DNA of 64,000 nucleotides from [Clostridium] saccharolyticum WM1 (lineage in GTDB: Bacteria > Bacillota > Clostridia > Lachnospirales > Lachnospiraceae), in contig NC_014376.1 of the NCBI RefSeq assembly GCF_000144625.1, positions 806,001 through 870,000 of the forward strand, in the 5' to 3' direction. Below, one piece after another: positions 41,520 to 50,590 of the stretch. The notes under the pieces are model-generated. The model ran no database searches. It was not told where the DNA came from and was given only the letters and a program-made list of their open reading frames with translations. Position 1 is the stretch's first letter, and every line of letters starts with the position of its first letter. Both the position numbers and the translations under genes were made by a program.

Positions 41520-41615
41520 ATTTGAGAATAAAAAGTATGGGATAGAGTACGGGGTAGAGTACGGAAGAGCAACTCTCAAACCTCCTGTATTTTCAATGGA
41601 TTTTCAATTATGATA

Positions 41616-41641
41616 GGGTTCGAGTCCCGTCTCGCGCTCTT
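41616..41641 (+). repeat. attR of the 8.5-kb element
   Basis: Exact 26-bp copy of 33123-33148. Confidence 0.85.
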
Positions 41642-41650
41642 ATAATTGGA

Positions 41651-41688
41651 AGCGGAAACCTAGGTTTTATCAGGGTTTCCGCTTTTTT
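41651..41688 (+). terminator. Terminator following attR (native tRNA-Gly terminator)
   Basis: AGCGGAAACC (41651-41660) pairs with GGTTTCCGCT (41674-41683), then T-run. Confidence 0.85.
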
Positions 41689-42165
41689 GTGAATTTCTCA
41701 GCCTGTAGACAGTTGAAGACAGCTTACAAAGCCTTTGCTATAAGGTCATAGGATTCTTTTTCGGTAACTTTCAATTTCCTTTTTATCTGATATGGGCTCA
41801 ATTTTTTCGGCTGTGCCCGGAGCTTTTTCAACATGGGCCTCATGGTACCGGCTTTGGCCAAGACGGACCAACATATTCTCATTTAAAATATTGAGTATGG
41901 CGTGGAGTGACCCTTCTTACGATATAGTCAGTTGATTTAAAGATGACGGGTATATTTTTACTTTATTAGGAATTCCTCTAAAGACTAAAATAGTGTATAA
42001 TAGAAGATGAAATAAGAAATTTCATCAAAAGAGCGAAGGATCATTCGCCACGTCTTGTTCATGGAATCGTACCAGGGTATCAGGCAGAAATAATTGTGAA
42101 GAAAAATCATTGTTAAAAGTATCCCTGGGATCAAAAAGCTGCCGCTGGAAAGAAAGGAGAAAAAT

Positions 42166-43161
42166 ATGGATAAAAGATTTGGAGGCCAAGAAGATTCGAG
42201 CAATCGGAATCCGGAAAATTTCGAAAAACTTCCAAGAAAAAAGCAGGCAAAGGTGATTTTAAAGAGCGCTTACCTTGTTATAGGAATGCTACTGGCTGTT
42301 TTCTTACTTTACAACAGTTTTTATACGTTGACGGAGGATAAGGTTGCAGTAGTATGTACATTTGGCAACCCTGTCAGCGTGACGAAGACGGGACCTCATT
42401 TTAAGATCCCATTAATACAGACAGTTTACAAGATGTCAAAAGAAATCAAAGGCATGAGGATCGGTTATGACGAAGAAAATCAATCAACTGTCAGTGAGTC
42501 TGAAATGATCACAAAAGATTTTAACTTTGTTAATGTTGACTTCTATATCGAATATCAGGTTGTTGATCCGGTTAGAGCCTATATTTACCGTGACAATGCT
42601 GTGGATATCTTAAAAAATCTTTCCCAGTCTTATATCAGGGATACCGTTGGCATCTATAATGTAGATGAGGTGATCACCACAGGGAAGGCTGAAATACAAG
42701 CAAAGGTAAAGCAGCTTCTTTCGGAACGATTGGAAAAGGAAGATATTGGCATCGGAATTAATAACGTAACCATACAGGATTCGGAACCTCCTACCGTAGC
42801 AGTCAGCAATGCTTTTAAGGCAGTAGAGGATGCAAAACAGAGTATGGATACAAAAATCAATGAAGCGAAAAAGTATCAGTCTGAGCAGCTCCCGGCGGCA
42901 AATGCCAGAGCAGATAAAGCAAAAAAGGATGCGGAGGCCTATAAACAGCAAAGAATTAGTGAAGCAGAAGGTCAGGTATCAAGATTTAACGATATGTATC
43001 AGGAATACATAAAGTATCCGCTGATTACAAAGAAGAGAATGTTTTACGAGACCATGGAAAATATCCTGCCTTCCCTAAAGGTTATCATTGATGGATCAGA
43101 TGGAACACAGACAATGCTTCCTTTAGAACCCTTTGCAGGCAGTGAGAAAGGAGAACAATAA
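42166..43161 (+). CDS. hflK: HflK-like SPFH protein
   Basis: 331 residues. One TM helix (about 36-55), then the SPFH domain (VAVVCTFGNPVSVTKTGPHFKIP...) and a coiled coil (about 215-285). HflK and HflC form a membrane cage around the FtsH protease and tune its activity. hflC follows after 2 bases. This is the first host operon right of the integrated element. Confidence 0.85.
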   Translation: MDKRFGGQEDSSNRNPENFEKLPRKKQAKVILKSAYLVIGMLLAVFLLYNSFYTLTEDKVAVVCTFGNPVSVTKTGPHFKIPLIQTVYKMSKEIKGMRIGYDEENQSTVSESEMITKDFNFVNVDFYIEYQVVDPVRAYIYRDNAVDILKNLSQSYIRDTVGIYNVDEVITTGKAEIQAKVKQLLSERLEKEDIGIGINNVTIQDSEPPTVAVSNAFKAVEDAKQSMDTKINEAKKYQSEQLPAANARADKAKKDAEAYKQQRISEAEGQVSRFNDMYQEYIKYPLITKKRMFYETMENILPSLKVIIDGSDGTQTMLPLEPFAGSEKGEQ

Positions 43162-43163
43162 CA

Positions 43164-44027
43164 ATGGTTAAAAAGGCAAAATATGCAGCTGTTTTTCTGC
43201 TTTTATTATTTATAGGTTTAAATTCGTTTGTTATCACAAGGGCAAACGAATACACATTAGTCAAGCAGTTTGGTAAGGTTATGCGTGTGGAAAATACCTC
43301 AGGCCTGTCTTTTAAGATTCCTTTTGTTCAAAGCACCCAAAGGATTCCAAGGAAAAAAATGATCTATGACCTCATTCCAAGTGATGTCACGACCAGAGAT
43401 AAGAAAGTAATGAATGTAGACTCGTTCGTAATCTGGGAAATTACAGATCCGATTCGATATTTATCTTCCTTGAATGCAAGTATTGAAAAGGCGGAGGTAA
43501 GGCTTGATAATGTTGTATATAATTCCATCAAAACTGTTATGTCCGCAACCAGTCAGGAAGATATTATTTCAGGCAGGGCAGGAGAACTGGCAAATGCAAT
43601 AACAAATAATATTGGAACATCAATGGATTCTTACGGAATTCATATCCTTGCTGTAGAAACAAAAAAACTTGATCTGCCAGACTCCAATAAAGAGTCTGTA
43701 TACCAGCGAATGATCTCTGAAAGAAATAATATTGCAGCTCAGTACACCGCAGATGGGGATTATCAGTCTTCCCTGATCCGTAACGAAACGGATAAAACAA
43801 CAAAAGAGACGGTAGCAAAAGCAGAAGCAGAGGCTGAAATGATTAAGGCAGAAGGCGAAGCCCAGTATATGCAGATTCTTAGCAACGCATATAATGATGA
43901 GTCCAAAGCAGATTTTTACAACTACGTCCGTTCTCTGGATGCTCTAAAGTCTTCCTTAAAAGGTACCAATAAAACAATTATCTTGAATAAAAACAGTGAA
44001 CTTGCAAGAATACTTTCTGGAAATTAA
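43164..44027 (+). CDS. hflC: HflC-like SPFH protein
   Basis: 287 residues. TM at about 8-26, SPFH domain with NEYTLVKQFGKVMRVE and SGLSFKIPFVQ, RDKKVMNVDSFVIW, then a coiled coil with KAEAEAEMIKAEGEAQY. Partner of HflK. Confidence 0.88.
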   Translation: MVKKAKYAAVFLLLLFIGLNSFVITRANEYTLVKQFGKVMRVENTSGLSFKIPFVQSTQRIPRKKMIYDLIPSDVTTRDKKVMNVDSFVIWEITDPIRYLSSLNASIEKAEVRLDNVVYNSIKTVMSATSQEDIISGRAGELANAITNNIGTSMDSYGIHILAVETKKLDLPDSNKESVYQRMISERNNIAAQYTADGDYQSSLIRNETDKTTKETVAKAEAEAEMIKAEGEAQYMQILSNAYNDESKADFYNYVRSLDALKSSLKGTNKTIILNKNSELARILSGN

Positions 44028-44052
44028 AAAATCTTTAATTTCTAACATTTCA

Positions 44053-44095
44053 AAAGCCCTCCAATGGCAGGATTGCTATTGGAGGGCTTTTTTTT
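44053..44095 (+). terminator. Terminator of hflKC
   Basis: AAAGCCCTCCAAT pairs with ATTGGAGGGCTTT, then a run of T. Confidence 0.9.
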
Positions 44096-44338
44096 GCAAA
44101 TTAACAAAAGAAACAGGCTCCTTTTGGCCCAGGCTGTCATATCTTTTTCAGGAATTGCCACCCAGTATGAATAAGAGAGGCGGAAATGTGGTATACAGGT
44201 ATTTAAGAATGTGGTAAAATGCAAATATATTAAGATAACCAGAAATTTAAAGCCCATTTGACAGCCTTGCAGATATCCTGCGATACAGAATATAGGATGG
44301 GTAGCAAAAAATACTCAGCAGAAGATAAGGAGGAGCGT

Positions 44339-44938
44339 ATGTTGGATAAGGTGATTACAATTAGCCGGGAGTTTGGAAGCGGCGGACGAGAGCTGGGCAT
44401 GAAGCTCGCTGAAAGGCTGAATCTTCCGTTTTATGATAAGGAACTGATTTCAATGTCTGCGGAAGAAAGTGGTTTGGCGGAAGAGGCATTTCTGCATTAT
44501 GATGAACACATCTCCATTCAGCAGGAACCTTTTAAACAGCGGCTTTATACTCCATTCTCTATGCTTTATGAGGTTTCCATGTCAGATCAGATATTTCTGA
44601 CCCAGTCCCGGGTGATTCGGAAGCTGGCTGAACAGGGGCCCTGTGTTATTGTCGGGCGCTGTGCGGACAGGGTACTTGAGAACAGCATTAATTTATTTGT
44701 ATATGCCAAAATGGAAAACCGGATCAAACGAATGAATTCTCTAGAAACAGGCGTAAGTCCTGAACGGATGGAGGAGAGGATACGGGAAATAGATAAAAAA
44801 AGAAAAGACTATTATCAGTATTATACCGGATGCGAATGGGGAAAGGCGCAGAATTACCACCTCTGCCTGGAAAGCAGTCTGACAGGGGTGGAAGGCTGCT
44901 TTAATGCTGCCCTTGCTTATTTGCAATGCTATATTTAA
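44339..44938 (+). CDS. Cytidylate-kinase-like protein
   Basis: 199 residues from ATG 44339 (AAGGAGGAGC site). N-terminal VITISREFGSGGRELGMKLA is the P-loop of the cytidylate kinase-like family, with VIVGRCADRVL and a lid helix further on. These proteins phosphorylate an unknown nucleotide-like substrate and are common in Lachnospiraceae. Monocistronic. Confidence 0.8.
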   Translation: MLDKVITISREFGSGGRELGMKLAERLNLPFYDKELISMSAEESGLAEEAFLHYDEHISIQQEPFKQRLYTPFSMLYEVSMSDQIFLTQSRVIRKLAEQGPCVIVGRCADRVLENSINLFVYAKMENRIKRMNSLETGVSPERMEERIREIDKKRKDYYQYYTGCEWGKAQNYHLCLESSLTGVEGCFNAALAYLQCYI

Positions 44939-45010
44939 ATAAATAATTCCTGAAACGATAGATTTTGAAGGAAACGTAAGAATATTGTAAATGATTGCTT
45001 CCAAAATGGA

Positions 45011-45019
45011 TGGTATAAT
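45011..45019 (+). promoter_or_regulatory. Extended -10 promoter
   Basis: TGGTATAAT (TGn plus TATAAT) 24 bases before the L,D-transpeptidase start; no good -35. Confidence 0.55.
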
Positions 45020-45042
45020 GTAACAAAAAAGGAGAGTTAAGG

Positions 45043-45654
45043 ATGATGAAATGGGCAGGAAAAGGATATCGATGTCTGATTGCAGCCGCACTGGTCATGG
45101 CAATGGCGGTATCTTCCAACGTTACAGGATATGCAGAGCCTATATCCGGTCCGGGCGCTGCCATAGCCGCCGGCAATTCCGCTTCCGTGAATAATGTGAC
45201 CATATATGTGAGCAAGAGAACAAAAACGCTTTCATTAAAGCAGAATGGAGTTCTGATTGCAGAATACCCGGTTTCTTTGGGCGCCTCTTCTTCAGAAGGA
45301 AATAAAAAGGTAGAGGGCGATATGAGGACCCCAAGCGGAGAGTTCTATGTTTGCACCAGAAATGATAAAAGTGTAGCCTACCTGGCCTTGGGCTTATCTT
45401 ACCCAGCCATTAAGGATGCGGAAAGAGGATATGCAGACGGTATTATTACCCAGGCCCAGAAGGATGAAATTGTGAAAGCCAATTTAGAGGGCAAGCAGCC
45501 CCCATGGGATACGCCTCTTGGAGGCGCCATTGAAATTCATGGCTGCAGGGTTCCGGAAGGCACTACCCATGGCTGCGTTGCAGTGGATAACAGTGCCATG
45601 GACGTCTTATGGAATTACTGCAACTTAGGCGTACCGGTTACCATAGGACCTTAA
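45043..45654 (+). CDS. L,D-transpeptidase (YkuD)
   Basis: 203 residues with a signal peptide (about 1-32). The YkuD domain spans about 48-200, with IEIHGCRVPEGTTHGCVAVD holding the His and the catalytic Cys (HGC). It cross-links or attaches to peptidoglycan outside the membrane. The usual SHGCIR motif is THGCVA here. Confidence 0.88.
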   Translation: MMKWAGKGYRCLIAAALVMAMAVSSNVTGYAEPISGPGAAIAAGNSASVNNVTIYVSKRTKTLSLKQNGVLIAEYPVSLGASSSEGNKKVEGDMRTPSGEFYVCTRNDKSVAYLALGLSYPAIKDAERGYADGIITQAQKDEIVKANLEGKQPPWDTPLGGAIEIHGCRVPEGTTHGCVAVDNSAMDVLWNYCNLGVPVTIGP

Positions 45655-45901
45655 GACAAATTTCCCCAAATATGCGGTTTTAAGCCGTTTTTGGGGATTT
45701 TTTCAATGTCTGTCCTTGTATTATAACGGCTGTTGTACTATAATAGACGAAATTATGATAAATTACAAAAGACAGAAAGCAAAGAAGACCCACGCATATT
45801 TCAGAGAGAAAGGACCGATTTGGAGAAGGCACCTTTCTTGGCGTAGGCGTTCCAAATGCTGTCGAAATGGCAGAGAACAGCAGAATTTTGAGGAAACGGC
45901 G

Positions 45902-46378
45902 ATGAAAAAGAAACGGATCTGGACAGCAGTGACCCTGCTTTATGTCCTGTTCATATTTTCCAATTCCATGAAGCCGGCAGAGGTCTCATCGGCAGACAGC
46001 GGCTGGGTGCTTCGTATGGCTCAGGAATCATTTGTGTCCATGGGGATCAGCACCGGATGGCTGACGGAGCATTTCATCCGAAAAACAGGACATTTTTCAG
46101 AATACACCTTATTGGGGATTTTGCTGTACGGATGCGTAGGGGCTTATGGATTCCCGAAAGAAAGAAAATATTTTATCCGGTTGACAGCAGGATTTATGGT
46201 GCCTTTTGTGGATGAAACCATTCAGTTAATGGTGAGAGGACGTTCGGGGCAGATCTCTGATGTGTGGCTGGATTGCGGGGGAGTGGCTTTTGGACTTTTT
46301 GCTGCCGCTTTATTGTCCCGGTATATTAGAACGGAGTATAAGCATGATAAAAAATTATCGAATGGTTCTGGAATATGA
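45902..46378 (+). CDS. VanZ-like membrane protein
   Basis: 158 residues from ATG 45902 (GAGGAAACG site). Four TM helices; FSNSMKP, KTGHFSEYTLLGILLYG and DETIQLMVRGRSGQISDVWLD form the VanZ signature. Role in envelope physiology is not established. Overlaps truA by 35 bases. Confidence 0.88.
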   Translation: MKKKRIWTAVTLLYVLFIFSNSMKPAEVSSADSGWVLRMAQESFVSMGISTGWLTEHFIRKTGHFSEYTLLGILLYGCVGAYGFPKERKYFIRLTAGFMVPFVDETIQLMVRGRSGQISDVWLDCGGVAFGLFAAALLSRYIRTEYKHDKKLSNGSGI

Positions 46379-47090
46379 CGGAAGCCGTTATGATGGCTGG
46401 CAGAAGCAGGGAAATACGGAACAGACCATACAGGGAAAAATAGAACAGGTTTTAGAGCGTATGACCGGACAGGCAGTGGAAGTCCACGGCTCGGGACGTA
46501 CGGATGCAGGTGTTCATGCACTGGCTCAGGTGGCTAATTTTCACATGGATGGAAAGATGGCCAGCAAGGAAATACAGGAGTATTTAAACCAGTACCTTCC
46601 GGAGGATATCCGTGTCATTACATTGGAACCTGCCAAAGAACGCTTTCACAGCCGCTTAAATGCCCAGGAAAAAACGTATCTGTACCGGATCGAGATGGGG
46701 GAAAGGAAGCAGGTGTTTGAAAGAAAATATATTTACGGTTTGTATAAGTCTCTTAATGTAGAAGCCATGGAACGGGCCTCCGCCTATCTCACGGGAGAAC
46801 ATGATTTTAAAAGCTTCTGTTCCAACCGGAAAATGAAAAAATCCACAGTCAGGGTTTTAAAAGAAATTGAATTCGAACAACAGGGCAGCCGGCTTCTGAT
46901 ACGGTATACGGGAAACGGCTTTTTATATAATATGGTCAGGATTATAACGGGTACGCTGATTGAGGTTGGATTAGGACAGCGTAAGGCGGAGGACATGAAA
47001 GGAATTCTGGAGGCAAAGGACCGGAATCAAGCAGGGTTTACAGCACCGCCGGAAGGACTTTTTCTTGAACAGGTCCGTTATAACGTGTGA
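46344..47090 (+). CDS. truA: tRNA pseudouridine(38-40) synthase
   Basis: 248 residues from ATG 46344. The catalytic aspartate is in HGSGRTDAGVHA (about 51-57), with RFHSRLNAQEKTYLYRI and GFLYNMVRIITGTLIEVG as TruA landmarks. It modifies the anticodon stem-loop of many tRNAs. Confidence 0.95.
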   Translation: MIKNYRMVLEYDGSRYDGWQKQGNTEQTIQGKIEQVLERMTGQAVEVHGSGRTDAGVHALAQVANFHMDGKMASKEIQEYLNQYLPEDIRVITLEPAKERFHSRLNAQEKTYLYRIEMGERKQVFERKYIYGLYKSLNVEAMERASAYLTGEHDFKSFCSNRKMKKSTVRVLKEIEFEQQGSRLLIRYTGNGFLYNMVRIITGTLIEVGLGQRKAEDMKGILEAKDRNQAGFTAPPEGLFLEQVRYNV

Positions 47091-47121
47091 AATATGGGAT
47101 ATAAGCCGTTAAAGGAGTACT

Positions 47122-48300
47122 ATGACAGAATTTTTAATTCGGAGATTTGTAAAAGATTATGAAAATACAGAAGATACCCAGGTGCGGACCCGTTACGGTT
47201 TAATGGCAAGCATTGTGGGAATCTGCTGCAATGTGGTGCTGTTTTGCGCCAAGCTTTTTACAGGAATGCTGATTAACAGTGTCTCTGTCATGGCAGATGC
47301 CTTTAATAATCTTTCTGATGCCGCTTCTTCCATTGTGGGGTTTGTAGGGGTGAAAATGGCAGGAAAGCCGGCGGATGAAGACCATCCCTTCGGCCATGGA
47401 AGAGTGGAGTACATTTCCGCCTTTATCGTAGCCTTTTTGGTCATTCAGGTTGGCTTTTCCTTCTTAAAGTCCTCCATAGAGAAAATCATTCATCCGGAAG
47501 AGATGACTTTTCAGGCGGTGTCTGTGGCAATTTTACTGCTTTCGGTTTGTGTAAAGCTTTGGATGGCTTTATTTAACAATCACCTGGGAAAACGGATACA
47601 CTCTGCGGTTTTAAAGGCCACAGCGGCAGATTCTTTAGGAGACGTGATCACGACTTCCGCTACCATTCTGTCGATCCTGGTTTACGGCATCTGGAGGCTT
47701 AACATTGACGGAATCATAGGAATTGCGGTCTCTGTCATTGTTATGTGGGCAGGAGTAAAAATTGCTAAGGATACGTTAACGCCCCTGATCGGAGAGCCCA
47801 TTGATCCGAAGCTCTATGATGAGATCACGGAATTTGTGGAAAGCTACGACGGGATCAAGGGGAGTCACGATCTGATCGTTCACAATTACGGTCCCTCCAG
47901 AAGCATGGCTTCCATTCATGCGGAAGTGCCGAACGATGTTAATATCGAAGTGTCCCATGAGATTATTGATGCCATTGAAAGGGAAGCAGTAAAAAAGTTT
48001 GGTATCTTTCTGGTAATCCATATGGATCCGGTGGAGACAAAGGATTCCAGGGTCATGGAATTTGGATGCATGCTGGAAAATGTTCTGCAGGAAATTGACT
48101 CCAGGATTTCGTTCCACGACTTTCGAATGGTGGAAGGAAGCAACCAGATCAACCTGATTTTTGATCTGGTGGTACCCAGGGAATATGATAAGAAAAAGAC
48201 GGATTGGCTAAAGGAAGAAGTCACGAAAAAGGTAACTGAAATAGACAAGCGGTGCTGTCTGGTCATAACGGCGGAAAGCGGTTTTGGGGTGGAAAAATAA
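47122..48300 (+). CDS. Cation diffusion facilitator (CDF) transporter
   Basis: 392 residues, six TM helices (about 28-225) with metal sites ADAFNNLSDAASS and the HxxxD-like AADSLGDV, the loop DEDHPFGHGR, then the cytosolic ferredoxin-like domain (about 230-310) and an extra C-terminal extension. Exports Zn2+, Fe2+ or Mn2+ against protons. Confidence 0.92.
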   Translation: MTEFLIRRFVKDYENTEDTQVRTRYGLMASIVGICCNVVLFCAKLFTGMLINSVSVMADAFNNLSDAASSIVGFVGVKMAGKPADEDHPFGHGRVEYISAFIVAFLVIQVGFSFLKSSIEKIIHPEEMTFQAVSVAILLLSVCVKLWMALFNNHLGKRIHSAVLKATAADSLGDVITTSATILSILVYGIWRLNIDGIIGIAVSVIVMWAGVKIAKDTLTPLIGEPIDPKLYDEITEFVESYDGIKGSHDLIVHNYGPSRSMASIHAEVPNDVNIEVSHEIIDAIEREAVKKFGIFLVIHMDPVETKDSRVMEFGCMLENVLQEIDSRISFHDFRMVEGSNQINLIFDLVVPREYDKKKTDWLKEEVTKKVTEIDKRCCLVITAESGFGVEK

Positions 48301-48376
48301 GGTAATAAAAATTTTCCAGTTTATGCAATAAGATGACAGTATTCCGCATTAACTTAGTAGAAAGGAAATCTGATCC

Positions 48377-48955
48377 ATGTTGTTTATGGGATTGATGAGC
48401 CTTGGCAGGCCTGATGATTACGGCCGTATGAGCGATGAAGAGCTTCTTGGAAGAGTTGCGGTTGGGGATCAGGAGGCCTTTCGGCAGCTATATCAGAATA
48501 CGGACCGGACAATATACAGTTTTATTCTGTCCATTGTAAGGCACCCCCAGGATGCAGAGGAGATTATGCAGGAGGTATATCTTAAGATATGGACTTCTGC
48601 GTCGGGCTATAAATCCCAGGGAAAGCCTTTGGCATGGATGTTTACCATTGCACGGAATTTATGCTATATGAAATTCCGGGAACAAAAACATGATTCGGAT
48701 GTTACGCTGGAGGATTTAACCGGGGCAGAAACAGGAGAAGTCTGCCCGGAAATTGAAATGGCGGCTGATAAGATGGTGCTTCTTGCCGCTTTGCAGATTC
48801 TTAAGGAAGAGGAAAGGGAGATCGTTCTCCTTCATACCTCGGGAGGCATGAAACACAGAGAGATTGCCGCCAGCCTTAAGATTCCTTTGGCTACAGCCCT
48901 TTCCAGATATAACCGTGCCATGAAGAAATTGGAAAATTACTTGAGAGAGGAGTAG
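48377..48955 (+). CDS. ECF-type RNA polymerase sigma factor
   Basis: 192 residues. Region 2 (FRQLYQNTDRTIYSFILSIV, then DAEEIMQEVYLKIW) and region 4 (EREIVLLHTSGGMKHREIAA plus SLKIPLATALSRYNRAMKKL). The gene is followed 8 bases later by an RsgI-like anti-sigma gene, which should hold it at the membrane. Confidence 0.92.
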   Translation: MLFMGLMSLGRPDDYGRMSDEELLGRVAVGDQEAFRQLYQNTDRTIYSFILSIVRHPQDAEEIMQEVYLKIWTSASGYKSQGKPLAWMFTIARNLCYMKFREQKHDSDVTLEDLTGAETGEVCPEIEMAADKMVLLAALQILKEEEREIVLLHTSGGMKHREIAASLKIPLATALSRYNRAMKKLENYLREE

Positions 48956-48963
48956 GCTTTGAT

Positions 48964-50421
48964 ATGGCTGAATTAGATCGCAGACAATTAAATAGACGAC
49001 AGATTGAAGCCTGCTTAAAATCTGCAGCCGGGAACTTAACTCCTAATGTTCTGGATCGGATCGACTTGAGTATGCCTCAGATAAAGGCAGAGAAGGAACC
49101 CCGTTCCGTTTTCTTCTTAAGGCGCAGGGTTTTTGCAACTCTGGTGGCAGCATGCTTTTGCATGATCGCTCTTGCCGGAGGAACTTATACTTACCAGAAT
49201 GGAAAAGTGGATTCAGTCATTGGAATCGATGTAAATCCAAGCGTGGAATTATCCGTGAATAAAAGAAATAAGGTCCTTACGGCAAAGGCCCTTAACGAGG
49301 ATGCGGAGAGCTTCATGCAGGATATGGATTTAAAGGGTGTGGATTTAAATACGGCGGTTAATGCCGTGATCGGTTCTATGGTTACCCATGGGTACTTAAG
49401 TGAATTGGACAATGCCATCCTGGTTACTGTATCCAATGACAGCATCAGCAAGGCCTCCAGTCTGCGCTTTGCGGTGGTAAACGACATCCAGAATACGCTG
49501 GAGCAAAACCAGCTGAAGGCTGTGGTGTATGACCAGCAGGTCATGGAAGAGGAAGAGGTAAAAGGGCTGGCAGAGGAATATAAGATATCTTATGGAAAAG
49601 CTTATTTTTTAAGGGAACTGATCCAGCAGAACGCTTCCCTTACCATGGATGACATGAAGGAGCTGGCTCCCCTTACCATGGAGGAGATCGCACAGGTCAT
49701 TGCAGAACGTTCTTATGCCATTGGAGGAAAGACAGATATATCCCAGGAAACCAGCCATGCCCAAACAACTCAGGTCCCCACAACTCCGGCAATTAAGTCC
49801 TCTGAGGAGAGTTCCGCTGCGGAAGAATCCGTGACTGAGACTACGGTTACGGAATCCCAGACTCCGGTATCCTCTTCCCAGACCCAGCCGGCTACGACTG
49901 CGACTGCTGCGGCAGAGGAAACTACCTCAGGGGAAGAAGTTGTATCAACGGAAAAGATTAAGATCGATTATGTGGACTATGACAACGGCGTTGTCATGGT
50001 AAATTTTAAAACCAAAGTAAAATGGAAAAATCCTACGGTATCAGTAAACGATGGAGATGGGAATACTTATTCCGCCAAGGTGGGGGATACGGATTCCTAT
50101 TCCTGTGAGATACATGTAACAGGGCTGCTGGGGGGGATGGAATATACCTTTACCCTGGGCGGCATTTCTCCTAAAATCGGAAAGCAGACAACGGTTAAGG
50201 GAGTTTTTGAGACACCTGTGATCGGAGATGGAAATGCAGATCCGGAGATACCGGAAGAAGAGAGTGAAGAGACGAAACAAACGGGGCAGACGGATTCTTC
50301 CAGTGAAGGTCCGTCTGAGACAGCGAAAAATGTAACGGAAACCGGAAAACCCCCCTCTCAGGAAGAAATTCCCACAACAAAAATTCAGGAAGAGCCAACG
50401 AAAGCGGGCAGCTCTTCCTGA
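48964..50421 (+). CDS. RsgI-like membrane anti-sigma factor
   Basis: 485 residues. Cytosolic N-terminus (1-52), one TM helix (about 54-76), then an RsgI-type domain with IGIDVNPSVELSVN (N91-P92) and DLNTAVNAVIGSMVTHGYL. A Ser/Thr-rich linker (about 255-325) leads to an Fn3-like beta domain (about 330-420) and a Thr/Pro/Glu-rich end. In known RsgI proteins the Asn-Pro bond self-cleaves and is needed for signalling. There the partner is SigI; here it is an ECF factor. The external domain probably senses a wall polymer. Confidence 0.82.
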   Translation: MAELDRRQLNRRQIEACLKSAAGNLTPNVLDRIDLSMPQIKAEKEPRSVFFLRRRVFATLVAACFCMIALAGGTYTYQNGKVDSVIGIDVNPSVELSVNKRNKVLTAKALNEDAESFMQDMDLKGVDLNTAVNAVIGSMVTHGYLSELDNAILVTVSNDSISKASSLRFAVVNDIQNTLEQNQLKAVVYDQQVMEEEEVKGLAEEYKISYGKAYFLRELIQQNASLTMDDMKELAPLTMEEIAQVIAERSYAIGGKTDISQETSHAQTTQVPTTPAIKSSEESSAAEESVTETTVTESQTPVSSSQTQPATTATAAAEETTSGEEVVSTEKIKIDYVDYDNGVVMVNFKTKVKWKNPTVSVNDGDGNTYSAKVGDTDSYSCEIHVTGLLGGMEYTFTLGGISPKIGKQTTVKGVFETPVIGDGNADPEIPEEESEETKQTGQTDSSSEGPSETAKNVTETGKPPSQEEIPTTKIQEEPTKAGSSS

Positions 50422-50464
50422 ACCCCTGTTTTTGGAAATATCTTTTTAAAATGTAAAAAAATGC

Positions 50465-50493
50465 TTGACCGCGATGAAAAGCTATAGTATAAT
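50465..50493 (+). promoter_or_regulatory. Promoter of first tRNA-Gln
   Basis: TTGACC, 17 bases, TATAAT. Confidence 0.8.
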
Positions 50494-50509
50494 ACATTCG
50501 TTGCACTGA

Positions 50510-50581
50510 TGGGCTATCGCCAAATGGTAAGGCAACGGACTCTGACTCCGTCATTTCAAGGTTCGAATCCTTGTAGCCCAG
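50510..50581 (+). tRNA. tRNA-Gln(CTG), copy 1
   Basis: 72 bases. Acceptor TGGGCTA/TAGCCCA, anticodon stem ACGGA/TCCGT with loop CTCTGAC (anticodon CTG), T-arm GGTTCGAATCC. A second copy lies at 51151. Confidence 0.93.
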
Positions 50582-50590
50582 TTATAAGAT

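Larger units (their letters stand above)
33149..41641. mobile_element. Integrated element with CRESS-type Rep, FtsK-like motor and secreted-protein cargo
   Basis: Bounded by 26-bp repeats of the tRNA-Gly 3' end. Left to right: integrase, excisionase-like, Rep, origin-like stem-loop, FtsK-like ATPase, two-TM protein, two small proteins, an unknown HTH-like protein, an XRE regulator (all on the - strand), then a + strand operon of two secreted proteins. No VirB4-type mating-channel genes are present. It is best read as an integrative mobilizable element, or an integrative plasmid moved as DNA by its own motor. Rep-type relaxases and TcpA/FtsK-type couplers are known from Firmicute mobilizable elements; the particular combination and cargo here I do not recognise. 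Confidence 0.8.
41520..42165. other. Right end of element, attR and host spacer
   Basis: 646 bases without a convincing gene. Contains paired TAGAGTACGG repeats (41543-41564), attR (41616-41641), a tRNA-type terminator (41651-41688), a 57-codon open frame on the - strand at about 41715-41900 without a start, and a TATAAT (41996-42001) followed by a structured leader (GATGAAAT/ATTTCATC) ahead of hflK. Confidence 0.6.

Noticed and set aside
41715..41900. Open frame of about 57 codons on the - strand (contains RLGQSRYHEAHVEKAP)
   Set aside because: No start codon with a ribosome site and no recognised family; kept only as a note in the spacer entry.
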